DNA from: Actinophytocola glycyrrhizae
Lineage (GTDB): Bacteria; Actinomycetota; Actinomycetes; Mycobacteriales; Pseudonocardiaceae
Direction: 5' to 3'
NCBI RefSeq assembly: GCF_042653545.1
Contig: NZ_JBHSIS010000017.1
Location: 248,001-312,000, forward strand
DNA: 64,000 nucleotides
In this document: in pieces, positions 8,846 through 17,503 of the stretch
Layout of the letters: every line of letters begins with the position of its first letter
Numbering within the stretch: position 1 is the first letter of the stretch
Translations under genes and position numbers: made by a program
The notes under the pieces: generated by a model
Databases searched by the model: none
Seen by the model: the letters and a program-made list of their open reading frames with translations, nothing else
Told to the model about the DNA's origin: nothing

Positions 8846-9379
8846 ATGACTACTGCCATCGCCAACGACCGGCTCCGTCTGCGTTTCGCCAAGTGGGACG
8901 TCGACGGCAGCGGTTCGCTGGAACGTACGGACTTCGAGCGTGAGGCCGACCGCATCACGGGCCTGTTCGGGGCGCAGCCGCAGTCCCGCGAGGCCAAGGC
9001 GCTCAAGGACGCCTTCCGGAACCTGTTCGAGTACCACGCCCGTGAGGCCGGGGTGCCGGGCAACGGCTCGGTCAGCGAGGACCAGTTCCTCCAGATCAAC
9101 GAGAAGCTGATGTTCTCGGAGGGCGAGGCCAGCTTCAACCGGGTGCTGCGGCCGGTGATGGAGGCGCTCGTCGGGCTGTGCGACCGCAACGGCGACGGCA
9201 TGATCAACCAGGACGAGTTCACGCAGTGGCTCAAGGGGATCGGCGTGAGCGAGTCGACCGCGCGGGACGCCTTCCGCCAGATCGACACCGACAACAGCGG
9301 TGAGCTGACCGTCGACGAGCTGCTGGCGGCGGTGCGGAACTTCCACTTCGGCAAGCTGGACGTGCCGCTCCTGGGCTGA
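8846..9379 (+). CDS. Calerythrin-like EF-hand calcium-binding protein
   Basis: Cytosolic four-EF-hand calcium-binding protein of the sarcoplasmic calcium-binding protein type. At 177 aa it has the length I recall for calerythrin of Saccharopolyspora erythraea and shares its opening MTTAIA-DRL and its FHFG-LDV-LLG ending. Canonical loops start at D18 (DVDGSGSLERTD), D113 (DRNGDGMINQDE) and D147 (DTDNSGELTVDE). The second EF-hand, around GVPGNGSVSEDQ, is degenerate, as in calerythrin. The start is ATG 8846. It is expressed alone, closed by the hairpin after it. A buffering or signalling role is inferred from the family. Confidence 0.92.
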   Translation: MTTAIANDRLRLRFAKWDVDGSGSLERTDFEREADRITGLFGAQPQSREAKALKDAFRNLFEYHAREAGVPGNGSVSEDQFLQINEKLMFSEGEASFNRVLRPVMEALVGLCDRNGDGMINQDEFTQWLKGIGVSESTARDAFRQIDTDNSGELTVDELLAAVRNFHFGKLDVPLLG

Positions 9380-9395
9380 CCCGGCGACGCGGAAG

Positions 9396-9427
9396 ACGGG
9401 GGCGGTGCCGGGCGGCGCCGCCCCCGT
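9396..9427. terminator. Bidirectional hairpin terminator
   Basis: Perfect 10-base arms ACGGGGGCGG / CCGCCCCCGT around a 12-base GC-rich loop, between the convergent calerythrin-like gene and the leftward cluster. There is no long T-run, which is normal in actinobacteria. Confidence 0.75.
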
Positions 9428-9433
9428 TCCCTT

Positions 9434-9835
9434 TCACGGCACCGGCCGGAACGTCACGGGCAGCTCCGGCGCCAGCGCCAGGTCGCCACCGGAGACCGGC
9501 CTCGGCGCGGCGATGAGGATGTTGTAGTGGTTCGGGAAGTGGCAGGCGTCGAACCCGTGCACGGTGCCGACGAGCCGATCGCCGATCCACACCTCGTCGC
9601 CGCGGTCGATCACGCCCGCGTTGTGCAGCTCCGCGAACCCGAGGAACCCGACCCGGTCGATCCTGGCGCCGGGGGCGGTCTCCGCGTGGTCGGTGGTGAC
9701 CAGCTCGTGCACCTCACCCTCCCGCACACACCGGCTCGCGTGCGGTTCGAGTGTCATCCCGCGCTCGTCGCGCCGGTGCAGCAGCACCTTCACCAGCGCA
9801 CCCGCCACGGGCCGCTTCGCACCGTTCTCCCGCAT
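9434..9835 (-). CDS. Small conserved-looking protein of unknown function, end of leftward operon
   Basis: 133 aa from the ATG at 9835, which overlaps the upstream oxidoreductase stop (TGATG). The sequence is soluble and beta-rich, with VKVLLHRRDERGMTLEPH near the start, a central VGFLGFAELHNAGVIDRGDEVWIGDRLVG, then GFDACHFPNHYNILI. The last stretch suggests a small pocket with His/Cys ligands, but I recognise no family. Tight coupling to sugar-metabolism genes implies a role in the same pathway. Confidence 0.7.
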   Translation of the reverse strand: MRENGAKRPVAGALVKVLLHRRDERGMTLEPHASRCVREGEVHELVTTDHAETAPGARIDRVGFLGFAELHNAGVIDRGDEVWIGDRLVGTVHGFDACHFPNHYNILIAAPRPVSGGDLALAPELPVTFRPVP

Positions 9836-10743
9836 CACGCCGTCCTCTCCAGCCCTTCCATCCGGTAACACGACTCGACCAGCGCGAGCGCGGCCAGCCC
9901 GCCGCCGCCCGCGCGTCCGCCGCCCAGGACCAGCCCGGCGAACTCGGCGACCACACCGCGGTACTCGTGCCACAGCGACTGCTTGAACCCCGGGTGCCCG
10001 GCCAGCAGGTCGGCGTGGCGGACGCTGCCGTCGGCCAGCTCGACCCGCACGTCCTTGACCTCGCCGGGGAACGACCAGTCCAGCTCGACCCGTGCCGTCG
10101 CACCGGTCGGCGCCCGCAACGCGACCACCGCCCGCCGGTCGATCCCGGCCTCCCTGGTGATCGTCACGCCGGTCACCGACACGTCGCCGAGGAACGCGCG
10201 CACGAGGTCGAAGGCGTTGGGCCCGTTGTCCGCGACGCAGCCGCCACCGCAGCGGGCGGGGTCGAGGTACCACGCGTCCACCCCGACGTGCTCCTCGATG
10301 CGTTCGAGGTACCGCACGACCACGTGCGAAGCCGTCGACCCCATGGTGGACAGAAGGGCGTGGAGGTTGTCGTTGTGGCGCCGGTGGAACGCGGTGTACA
10401 AGGGCACACCGGCGGCGCGGGCACGCCGGTCGAGGTCGCACGCGTGGGCCAGCGTGGTGGCGAGCGGCTTCTCCACGCACACCGCGGCCCCGGCGGCGAT
10501 GGCGTCCCGGCAGACCGCGTGGTGCGCGTCGTTGGGCACGGTGACGACGACGGCGTCCAGGTCCGCCTCGGCGAACATGCGGCGGTGGTCGGTGTACCGG
10601 TCGCACGCGTCGCCACCCAGCTCGTCGAGCAGCTCCGGGCGCAGGTCGCAGACCGCGGCCAGCCGCAGGCCGGGGTGGTCGGCGACGGCGGCTCGGTAGT
10701 ACGTCCCGATGACGCCGAGCCCCACGATGCCGACGCGGATCAT
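9835..10743 (-). CDS. Gfo/Idh/MocA-family NAD(P)-dependent oxidoreductase
   Basis: 302-aa sugar or cyclitol dehydrogenase. The N-terminal Rossmann fold begins MIRVGIVGLGVIGTYY. The family signature CVEKPLATT, with the catalytic EKP lysine, lies near residue 95, and a His pair in TAFHRRHND and a GGGCVADNGPNAFDLV segment follow in the C-terminal domain. ATGA overlap with the next gene upstream. In clusters with StrS aminotransferases such enzymes make the keto sugar or inosose that is then aminated; here that is inference. Confidence 0.88.
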   Translation of the reverse strand: MIRVGIVGLGVIGTYYRAAVADHPGLRLAAVCDLRPELLDELGGDACDRYTDHRRMFAEADLDAVVVTVPNDAHHAVCRDAIAAGAAVCVEKPLATTLAHACDLDRRARAAGVPLYTAFHRRHNDNLHALLSTMGSTASHVVVRYLERIEEHVGVDAWYLDPARCGGGCVADNGPNAFDLVRAFLGDVSVTGVTITREAGIDRRAVVALRAPTGATARVELDWSFPGEVKDVRVELADGSVRHADLLAGHPGFKQSLWHEYRGVVAEFAGLVLGGGRAGGGGLAALALVESCYRMEGLERTA

Positions 10744-11843
10744 CGGCCGAACCCCGCGACGACGAGATCGCGGTACACGTCCGCGGCGAGCGGCACCCCG
10801 TCGGCCCGGTGCCGCGCGGCCCGTTCAGCCTCCAGCCAGCCGGGGTAGCGGACCGGGTCCGCGCCGGGTACCGGTGGGCAGTCGGCGAGCGCGGCGAACA
10901 GGGTCCGGACCGACACGGTGAACGCCCCCGCTGGGCGCAGCGTGTCCGGTGCGATCGCGAGCACGAGGTAGCCGATGTCGTCGTCACTGCCGTGCGGGCG
11001 GCCGTCGCCGCCGAGGGCGTCGGGTGCCGGGCCGAGTGCCGCGCCCGCGAGCGCGGCGGTCAGCACCTCGACCGCGACCGCGAGCCCGAAACCCTTGTAC
11101 GCGCCGGTGTGCGCGTCACCGCCCAGCCACCGCAGGTGCGCGTCACCGCGGTCGAACGCGGCCGGGTCGGTGACCGGGGCGCCGGTGTCGTCGGCGAGCC
11201 AGCCCTCGGGGATCGCGGTGCCCGCCCGCGCCGCGGCACGGACGCGGCCCGTCGGCACGACGGTGGTGCTCATGTCGAGCACGAACGGCCGGTCCGGCAA
11301 AGCGGGCGCGGCGACGCTCAGCGGGTTGGTGCCGAGCACGGCCACGGCGCCGCCGGGCGGCCGGGCGATCCGCTGGCCGCCGCAGTTGCTCGCGACCACC
11401 CCGATCATGCCCCGTTCGGCCGCGAGGGCGGCGTGGTGTCCCGCGCACCCGAAGTGGGTGCCGCCCCGGACGGACACCAGCCCGACGCCGTAGGCGACTG
11501 CCTTCTTCGTCGCCAGCTCCATGGCCTCGGTGGCCGCCCACAGGCCCAGCGCGTTCCGCGCGTCGAGCAGGACGGCGGGCCCGGTGTCGCGGAGGGCGAC
11601 GGGTTCCGCGGCGGGATCACACCGGCCGGACTCCAACAGCGGCAGGTACAGCCGGCACAGGTTCGCGAGGCCGTGGGACCCCAGCCCGTGCAGGTCGCCG
11701 TAGAGCAGTGCGGCCGCCGCGGCGTCCGCGCGGGCGGCGGGCACGTCACGGTCGCGGAACAGCCGCGCGGTGAACGACAGCAGGTCCCGGTAGGGCACCC
11801 GCACCGCGGTGTGGGGGGAGGTCTCGGACATCGTGCTGGCCAT
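10740..11843 (-). CDS. Ldh_2-family (malate/L-lactate/ureidoglycolate-type) NAD(P) dehydrogenase
   Basis: 367-aa oxidoreductase of the Ldh_2 family (PF02615), distinct from Rossmann-type lactate dehydrogenases. Motifs include the N-terminal GLGSHGLANLCRLY, the active-site SVRGGTHFGCAGHHAALA, VLGTNPLSVAAP and the late GAYKGFGLAVAVEVLTAALAGA. Family members reduce 2-keto acids or diketo sugars. The ATG at 11843 has AGGAG just upstream. It overlaps the 3' end of the amidohydrolase gene by 98 bases, long for this operon; internal starts at 11831 or later would shorten this. Confidence 0.86.
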   Translation of the reverse strand: MASTMSETSPHTAVRVPYRDLLSFTARLFRDRDVPAARADAAAAALLYGDLHGLGSHGLANLCRLYLPLLESGRCDPAAEPVALRDTGPAVLLDARNALGLWAATEAMELATKKAVAYGVGLVSVRGGTHFGCAGHHAALAAERGMIGVVASNCGGQRIARPPGGAVAVLGTNPLSVAAPALPDRPFVLDMSTTVVPTGRVRAAARAGTAIPEGWLADDTGAPVTDPAAFDRGDAHLRWLGGDAHTGAYKGFGLAVAVEVLTAALAGAALGPAPDALGGDGRPHGSDDDIGYLVLAIAPDTLRPAGAFTVSVRTLFAALADCPPVPGADPVRYPGWLEAERAARHRADGVPLAADVYRDLVVAGFGR

Positions 11844-13110
11844 GGTTCTCCTCATGGGCGCACCGCGCCGCGAACTCGGTGAGCACGCGGGTGACGGTGT
11901 CGGCGAAGGTGTCGAGCTGGGACAGTTCGGCGTACTCGCCGTCGGCGTGGGCGTTGTTGGCCGCGAGGCAGCCCGGACCGAGCACCACCGTCGCGGTGCC
12001 TGGCACGTCCTGCAGCCAGATGGCGTCGCAGGTGAACGGGGGTTCGTCGGCGGGCCACGCCGCGACACCGGCGGCGTCGAGCAGGCCGGTGGCCCAGCTG
12101 TCGCGGCAGTCGAGTGCGGGCAGCCCGCGTTTGTGCCAGCGCAGCGACACGATCCGGGTGGCGTCGGCCGCGGTGCGCCGCAGCTCGCGGCTGTCCCCGA
12201 AACGGCCGCGGAACGCGGCGATCCCGGTGCGGACCGCGTCGGTGAGGCGCTGCTCGGAGCGCCTGCCCGCCGCGAGCGACGGGTAGGACAGGTTGAGCAG
12301 GAGCCGTCCGGTGCCGTAGACCCGGTTGTGGGCCGTGCCGGTGTAGAGCCCGGCGACGCACACGCGGCCTTCCGGTTCGGCGCCGTCGAGTTCGGCGGCC
12401 AGGTGCTGGGCGAGGAAACCGAGCAGGACCGTCGCGTTGTGACCGGCGTCGGGCCGGTCGTCGATGCTCCCGTCGCCATCGACCGACACGCACGCGGTCA
12501 TCGCGGCCGTGGACCTGGTGGCGTACCGCAGGCCGGTCGGCTCGCAGAACACGTTGAGGCGCCCGGTGAACCCGGCCTCGACGAGCGGGCGGGTGCCGTA
12601 GGTGCCCATGGCGCCGCCCTCCTCACCGGCCACGGCCTGCACCAGCACGGCGACGTCGCGGCCGAGCACCGGCCGGGCGGCACGCACCCCGGCGAGCAGC
12701 GCGACCGCGGGCCCCTTGGCGTCGACGGCGCCACGTCCGGTGAACCGGGTGCCGTCGAACCCGACCGGCACCTGCCCGGCGACGGTGTCGAGGTGGACGT
12801 TGAACATCACCGTCGGCACGTCCGCGGGCCCGAGGCGCAGCACCAGACTCGGCTGCGTGGCGAGGAAACCGGGTTCGCGGGCGCGGTGGCGCACGAGCAG
12901 TGGCACGTCCTCGCGGTCGAGCACCCCGGGGTCCGGCGCCGCGTGGTGCACGGTGGTGAACCCGGCCGTCGCGGCGGCGGCCGCGTAGAGCCGTTGCGCG
13001 GCCGCGATCTCGGAGACACCGCCTTCGAGCGGGTTCACCGTCGGCACCCGGAGCAGCCGCAGCAACAGCTCGTGGTCCTCGGTGGACAGTCGCGTGGCCT
13101 GCCGGGTCAC
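11746..13110 (-). CDS. M20-family metallopeptidase/amidohydrolase (ArgE/DapE type)
   Basis: 454-aa zinc amidohydrolase that probably removes an N-acyl or aminoacyl group from a pathway intermediate. Visible metal and catalytic motifs are FNVHLDTV (His ligand and Asp), RGAVDAKGPAVALL (bridging Asp), VAGEEGG (Glu base and ligand) and FCEPTG; the dimerisation-domain histidine is in DAGHNATVLLG. The GTG start overlaps the isomerase-like gene (GTGA). The last 30 or so residues (after ARCAHEENHG) read through the start of the next gene and may be non-functional extension. Confidence 0.85.
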   Translation of the reverse strand: MTRQATRLSTEDHELLLRLLRVPTVNPLEGGVSEIAAAQRLYAAAAATAGFTTVHHAAPDPGVLDREDVPLLVRHRAREPGFLATQPSLVLRLGPADVPTVMFNVHLDTVAGQVPVGFDGTRFTGRGAVDAKGPAVALLAGVRAARPVLGRDVAVLVQAVAGEEGGAMGTYGTRPLVEAGFTGRLNVFCEPTGLRYATRSTAAMTACVSVDGDGSIDDRPDAGHNATVLLGFLAQHLAAELDGAEPEGRVCVAGLYTGTAHNRVYGTGRLLLNLSYPSLAAGRRSEQRLTDAVRTGIAAFRGRFGDSRELRRTAADATRIVSLRWHKRGLPALDCRDSWATGLLDAAGVAAWPADEPPFTCDAIWLQDVPGTATVVLGPGCLAANNAHADGEYAELSQLDTFADTVTRVLTEFAARCAHEENHGQHDVRDLPPHRGAGALPGPAVVHRAAVPRP

Positions 13111-13958
13111 CGCACACCCCGCACCAGCTCGGCAAGGCGGTGCCCGGCCGCGACGAACGCGGCCGTGCCACCGGCGTCGGCCCACCGGTCCTCGTGCGGC
13201 CGGGTGGCGAGGTGCGGCTCGATCGACAGCACGCCGTCGTACCCGGCGGCACTCAGCAGGCGCAGGCACGCCACCACCCCGGCCCGGCCGTCGCCCGGCA
13301 GGGTGTAGGTGGTGTCCTCGCCGTCGCCGACCGCGTCCTTGACGTGGACGTGCGCGACGAACGGCACGAGTTCGGCCAGCAGGTCGGCCGCGGTGTAGCC
13401 GTGGGCGGGGCCGTTGCCGATGTCGAACAGCAGCCGCAGCGCGGGGCTCCCGACGGTGTGCAGCAGGTCGAGCGCGCGGTCGGCCCGGGAGGCCGCCCAG
13501 CCGACGCAGTTCTCGTGCAGCAACGTGATCCCGGCCGACTCGGCGAGGTCGGCGAGGTGGCGGACCCGGTCGACGACCTCCTGCCGCCACCGCGGCTCCG
13601 GCAGTCCCGCGTTGGGGTAGGACATGATCCGCACGTAGCGGGTGCCCAGGTCGGCGCACAGCTCGGCGAGCGAAGCCAGTTCGGCGCGGTCGGGGTCGAA
13701 CGGGTCGGCGATCGTGCCTGCCCAGCCGCCGATCCGGGAGTCCAGGCACACCACGCGCAGCCCCGCGTCCCGCACCGCGCGGACGAGCCGGTCGCGGCAG
13801 GCGCGGTCGAGGTCGGCGAGCGCGTGACCGTCCACAGTGCGCAGTTCGACGGCGTCCCAGCCGAGCAGTTCGACCGCGCGGAGCTGTCCGGTCAGGGTCG
13901 GCGCCGCCTCGTCGCCGATCCCGGCGAGACCACCGGCGGGCCACGTGTCAGCCGGCAT
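13107..13958 (-). CDS. Sugar phosphate isomerase/epimerase-like TIM barrel (IolE/IolI type)
   Basis: 283-aa xylose-isomerase-like TIM barrel. Conserved features include WDAVELRTVDG near the N-terminus, metal-ligand type HENCVGW (Glu), LLFDIGNGPAHGY (Asp), FVAHVHVKDAVGD (His/Lys) and GVLSIEPHL (Glu near the C-terminus). These are the usual Glu-Asp-His-Glu ligand positions for inosose isomerases, dehydratases and ketose epimerases. It overlaps both neighbours. With two Gfo/Idh enzymes it suggests inositol- or hexose-derived chemistry. Confidence 0.86.
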   Translation of the reverse strand: MPADTWPAGGLAGIGDEAAPTLTGQLRAVELLGWDAVELRTVDGHALADLDRACRDRLVRAVRDAGLRVVCLDSRIGGWAGTIADPFDPDRAELASLAELCADLGTRYVRIMSYPNAGLPEPRWRQEVVDRVRHLADLAESAGITLLHENCVGWAASRADRALDLLHTVGSPALRLLFDIGNGPAHGYTAADLLAELVPFVAHVHVKDAVGDGEDTTYTLPGDGRAGVVACLRLLSAAGYDGVLSIEPHLATRPHEDRWADAGGTAAFVAAGHRLAELVRGVR

Positions 13959-14919
13959 GGGCGGTCACGTCCTGGTCGGCGAGTGCACGTGCCCCGGCGA
14001 GCAGCCGCACCACGCGGGCGTGGTCGGTGAACTCGCCAGGCGGTGCCGGGGCCATGCCCGCGAAGTACCGGTAGGCGGCCAGCAGGAAGGCGCCGAGCGA
14101 CTCGTCCTCGAACACCTCGCGGGGACCGTCGCCGACGCGGAGCTGGGCGTGGTGGTCGTCGGCGGACACCGGGTAGTGGCCCACCACCGTCGTGTCCCGC
14201 AACCGCAGGGTGATCTCGCGGCGGCGCACCGGGGAGGTCAGGTCCGAGCGGATCGTCGTGTGCGCACCGCCGTCGTGCCGCACCGACAGCCAGGCCCCGG
14301 CCAGCGGCCCGAGATCCGGTTCCGGACGGCCCGCGGTGGTGAGCCGTGCCGGACCGGCCAGTGTGAGCGCGACCGCGAGCGTGTGCGGGATCTCGACGTC
14401 GAACGCGTCGGCGTGCCCCGCGCCGCGGGAGCGGCCGAACCGGGGCTTGTCCTGGCGCACCATGATCGACCGGAGCGGCCCGAACCGGCCCGAGCGCACC
14501 ACGTCGTCGATGCGGCGGGTCAGCGCCGAGGCGAGCCACTGCGTCACGACGACGATGTCGAGCCCGTGGGCGGCCCGCAGGCGCTCGATCCCGATGAGCG
14601 CAGCCGGGTCGGCGGCGACCGGTTTCTCCACGACGAACCGCCGGAACCCGAGCCCGGCCAGCCGGGTGAGCACCGGGACGCGGGTGCCCGGTGGCGTGCA
14701 GACGTGCACGACCGTGTCATCGGGCGGCACGGCCGCCGCGGCGCGCTCGAGCGAGTCGACGGCGAGCCCGTCACGCAACGCCGTACCGGAACGGGGATCG
14801 AATCCCACGATCGGATGAGCCGCGAACAGTTCCGGATGTGTGTCGCGAAGCCGGCGCAGCACCGGCGCGTGCAACCCGCCGCCGGACCGTCCCAGCCCTA
14901 CCACCACCGTGTGCGGCAT
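13948..14919 (-). CDS. Gfo/Idh/MocA-family oxidoreductase, first gene of leftward operon
   Basis: 323-aa NAD(P)-dependent dehydrogenase starting at ATG 14919 with an AAGGACGG ribosome site; a longer frame opens further upstream but lacks one. N-terminal PHTVVVGLGRSGGGLHAPVL carries the nucleotide-binding glycines, and FVVEKPVAADPAAL the family EKP motif. DKPRFGRSRGAGHADAFDVEIPHTLAVAL marks the substrate domain. It differs strongly from the other Gfo/Idh protein in this operon, so two different oxidations are likely. Confidence 0.88.
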   Translation of the reverse strand: MPHTVVVGLGRSGGGLHAPVLRRLRDTHPELFAAHPIVGFDPRSGTALRDGLAVDSLERAAAAVPPDDTVVHVCTPPGTRVPVLTRLAGLGFRRFVVEKPVAADPAALIGIERLRAAHGLDIVVVTQWLASALTRRIDDVVRSGRFGPLRSIMVRQDKPRFGRSRGAGHADAFDVEIPHTLAVALTLAGPARLTTAGRPEPDLGPLAGAWLSVRHDGGAHTTIRSDLTSPVRRREITLRLRDTTVVGHYPVSADDHHAQLRVGDGPREVFEDESLGAFLLAAYRYFAGMAPAPPGEFTDHARVVRLLAGARALADQDVTAHAG

Positions 14920-15136
14920 CGCCGTCCTTCCCTCGCATGTGTGGTGTTTCTCCGGTGTGCCAACGAGAACGCGCCCGACGGTAGCGCGGGGCACCGACAT
15001 CGGCGACCAACGAGAACTGCTTCCAACATCAACTTGGTCGCGCTGTGTCGCCGACGTTGTCGATCGAGTTAACGCGACAGACCCGACCTGATGATTCGGG
15101 TGCGCACACCTCCCCGGTGCTCCGCGACGCGGTTAC

Positions 15137-15161
15137 GTTCGAGTGCGAGGCATTCGCGAAC
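15137..15161. promoter_or_regulatory. Palindrome in the divergent promoter region of the biosynthetic operons
   Basis: GTTCG and CGAAC half-sites separated by 15 bases lie just before the rightward operon start. They use the same half-sites as a StrR operator but with 4 bases too few between them. The rest of the 254-base divergent gap (14920-15173) holds a looser dyad TGTCGC...GCGACA near 15045-15076 and no clear sigma-70 promoter. Confidence 0.25.
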
Positions 15162-15173
15162 AGACGAGGGGCC

Positions 15174-16370
15174 ATGGCCGTAGTTTCCCTGCCGCACAAG
15201 CAAATACCGCTGTCCCGAAGTCAGGCGCCGATCCCGTTCTTCCACCAGGCCGCGACCTTCTCCCGGCTGTGGCCGGTCATCGAGGCCGGCCTGCACCAGG
15301 TCGCCGACAACGGCAAGTACTCCCACGGCGCGCAGGTCGCCGAGCTGGAACGCCGCCTGTCCGACTACACCGGGGCCGCCCACGTCGTCGGGGTGAACAG
15401 CGGGACCGACGCGCTGATCCTCCTGTTGCGTGCGGGCGGCCTGGCACCCGGCGACGGCGTCGTGGTGCCCGCGTTCACGTTCGTGGCCACCGCGACCTCG
15501 GTCGTGCACGCCGGCGGGCGGCCCGAGTTCGCCGACATCGACCCGGTGACCCACCAGCTGTGCCCCGAATCGGCGGCTCGGGCGATCACCGCGCGCACCC
15601 GCGCGCTCATGCCGGTGCACCTGTTCGACCGGATGGCCGACATGCCCGCGTTCGCGGCACTCGCGCGGCGGCGCGGCCTCACGCTGTTCGAGGACAGCGC
15701 CGAGGCGATCGGCATGTGGCAGGACGGGCGCCACGCCGGCCTGCACGGTGCGGGCGGAGTCCTGTCGTTCTTCCCCAGCAAGACACTCGGCGCGATCGGC
15801 GACGCGGGCGCGGTACTCACCGACGACCCAGGGACCGCCGCGAGGGCCGCCGCGTTGCGCCACCACGGCAGGCCGGGGTCCACGGTGGACAACTTCCCGG
15901 CGATCCGCACCGGCAGCGCACTCGTCGGGGTCAACAGCAAGATGGACGACGTCCAGGCCGCCGTCCTCGTCGCGAAGCTGACCTCGCTCGAACAGGACAT
16001 CGCCCGGCGCGCCGAGCTCGCCGCCGCCTACACGGAACGCCTCACCGGCGTCCCCGGCATCCGCGCACTGCCCGGCGCCCTCCGGCCCGGCCGCGACGTC
16101 TGCTACGTCTACGTCATCGAGGTCGAGGACCGCGACCGGCTCGCGTCGGCACTCACCGCCGAGGGCATCGGCACCGAGGTCTACTACCCGGTCCCGCTGC
16201 ACCTGCAGCCCTGCTTCGCCGCCCTCGGGCACCGGCCGGGCGACTTCCCGCACGCCGAGGCCGCCTGCCGCCACACCATCGCGCTGCCGCTGTACCCCGA
16301 CCTCGGCCTCGCCGACGTGGACCGGGTCTGCGCGGCGATCCGCCGCTTCCACACGGGAACCGAATCGTGA
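15174..16370 (+). CDS. DegT/DnrJ/EryC1/StrS-family PLP aminotransferase
   Basis: 398-aa sugar or cyclitol aminotransferase. It has SGTDA at 76-80 (cofactor phosphate), the aspartate D174 in LFEDSAEAIG that pairs with the pyridine nitrogen, and the Schiff-base lysine K203 in LSFFPSKTLGAIGDAG. The ATG at 15174 follows GAGGGG. It is the first gene of a nine-gene operon. The family transfers amino groups to keto sugars or inososes from Glu/Gln. Which carbon is aminated cannot be told here. Confidence 0.93.
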   Translation: MAVVSLPHKQIPLSRSQAPIPFFHQAATFSRLWPVIEAGLHQVADNGKYSHGAQVAELERRLSDYTGAAHVVGVNSGTDALILLLRAGGLAPGDGVVVPAFTFVATATSVVHAGGRPEFADIDPVTHQLCPESAARAITARTRALMPVHLFDRMADMPAFAALARRRGLTLFEDSAEAIGMWQDGRHAGLHGAGGVLSFFPSKTLGAIGDAGAVLTDDPGTAARAAALRHHGRPGSTVDNFPAIRTGSALVGVNSKMDDVQAAVLVAKLTSLEQDIARRAELAAAYTERLTGVPGIRALPGALRPGRDVCYVYVIEVEDRDRLASALTAEGIGTEVYYPVPLHLQPCFAALGHRPGDFPHAEAACRHTIALPLYPDLGLADVDRVCAAIRRFHTGTES

Positions 16371-17503
16371 CGAGGACCCTGCCGTTCTTCCCGCCCGACC
16401 TCTTCGAAACCGACCGGGCGACCCTGCTCGAGATCGTCCACGACCTCGGCACCGGCACCGGTCAACGGTTCATCCTCGGGGAGCACACCGCCCGGTTCGA
16501 GCAGGCGCTGTCCGGCACACTCGACGGCGCCGCCGTGGTCACCTGCGGCAGCGGCACGTCCGCGCTCACGCTCGTGCTCGCCGCGCTGGGGATCGGGCCG
16601 GGGGACGAGGTCGTGGTGCCCGCGTTCGGCTGCGCGCCGCTCGCCGCCACCGTGGTCAGCTCGGGTGCGACGCCGGTGTTCGCGGACGTGCGGCCGGACA
16701 CGATGACGCTCGACCCGGAACTCGCGCGGGCCGCGATCACCCCGCGCACCAGGGCACTCATGCCCGCCCACCAGTTCTCGGTCATGGCCGACATGCCCGC
16801 GTTCGAGGCACTCGCCGCGCGGCACGGGCTGCGGCTGATCGAGGACTCGGCCGTCGCACAGGGCGCCGTGCTCGACGGCAGGCCCGCGGGCACCTGGGGC
16901 GACGCGGGCGTGTTCTCGTTCGTACAGGTGAAGTCGTTCGGCATGCCGGGCGAGGGCGGCGCCGTGGTCACCCGCGACCCTGACCTCGCGGACACCGTCC
17001 GGATGCTGCGCAACCACGGGCAGGACGGCAGGCAACGGTTCGTGCACCACCGGATCGGGTTCAACAGCCGGTTCGACGAGGTCATGGCCGCCTTCCAGCT
17101 GCGCCGCCTCCCCGGGCTGGCAGGCAGGCTCGCGCGACGGGCCCGGATCGCCGAGTACTACACCGCCCGCTTCGCGGCCCTGCCCGGCATCCAGCCACCG
17201 CCCGCGGGCCGCGACGGGCGTTGCTTCTACGTCTACTGCCTGCGTACCGACCGTCGCGACGATCTCGCCGAACACCTCGCCGCGCAGGGGATCGGCACAC
17301 ACGTGTACTACCCGGCGCCGCTGCCGGCCCAGCCCGCGTTCGCCCCGTACGCGCGGCCGGGTGCGGTGTGGCCCAACGCGGACGCGGCCAGCAGGAGCAT
17401 CCTCGCGCTGCCCGTCTACCCGCACCTGACCGACGCGGAGATCGAGCACATCGCCGACGCGGTGTGCCAGTTCGCCGGCAACCGGAAGGACATCGAACCG
17501 TGA
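16367..17503 (+). CDS. Second DegT/DnrJ/EryC1/StrS-family PLP aminotransferase
   Basis: 378 aa, GTG start overlapping the previous stop. Key residues are GSGTSALTLV at 61-70, D160 in LIEDSAVAQG and the PLP lysine K189 in FSFVQVKSFGMPGEGGAV. The GEGG after the lysine resembles aminosugar and C7N-type enzymes more than the first paralogue does. A pair of StrS-like aminotransferases in one operon predicts a diamino product, or two distinct ketone substrates. Confidence 0.93.
   Translation: MTRTLPFFPPDLFETDRATLLEIVHDLGTGTGQRFILGEHTARFEQALSGTLDGAAVVTCGSGTSALTLVLAALGIGPGDEVVVPAFGCAPLAATVVSSGATPVFADVRPDTMTLDPELARAAITPRTRALMPAHQFSVMADMPAFEALAARHGLRLIEDSAVAQGAVLDGRPAGTWGDAGVFSFVQVKSFGMPGEGGAVVTRDPDLADTVRMLRNHGQDGRQRFVHHRIGFNSRFDEVMAAFQLRRLPGLAGRLARRARIAEYYTARFAALPGIQPPPAGRDGRCFYVYCLRTDRRDDLAEHLAAQGIGTHVYYPAPLPAQPAFAPYARPGAVWPNADAASRSILALPVYPHLTDAEIEHIADAVCQFAGNRKDIEP

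Noticed and set aside
15137..15161. StrR operator for the aminosugar-type operon
   Set aside because: Half-sites GTTCG/CGAAC are present but spacing is 4 bases short and the inner positions do not match; kept only as a weak palindrome.
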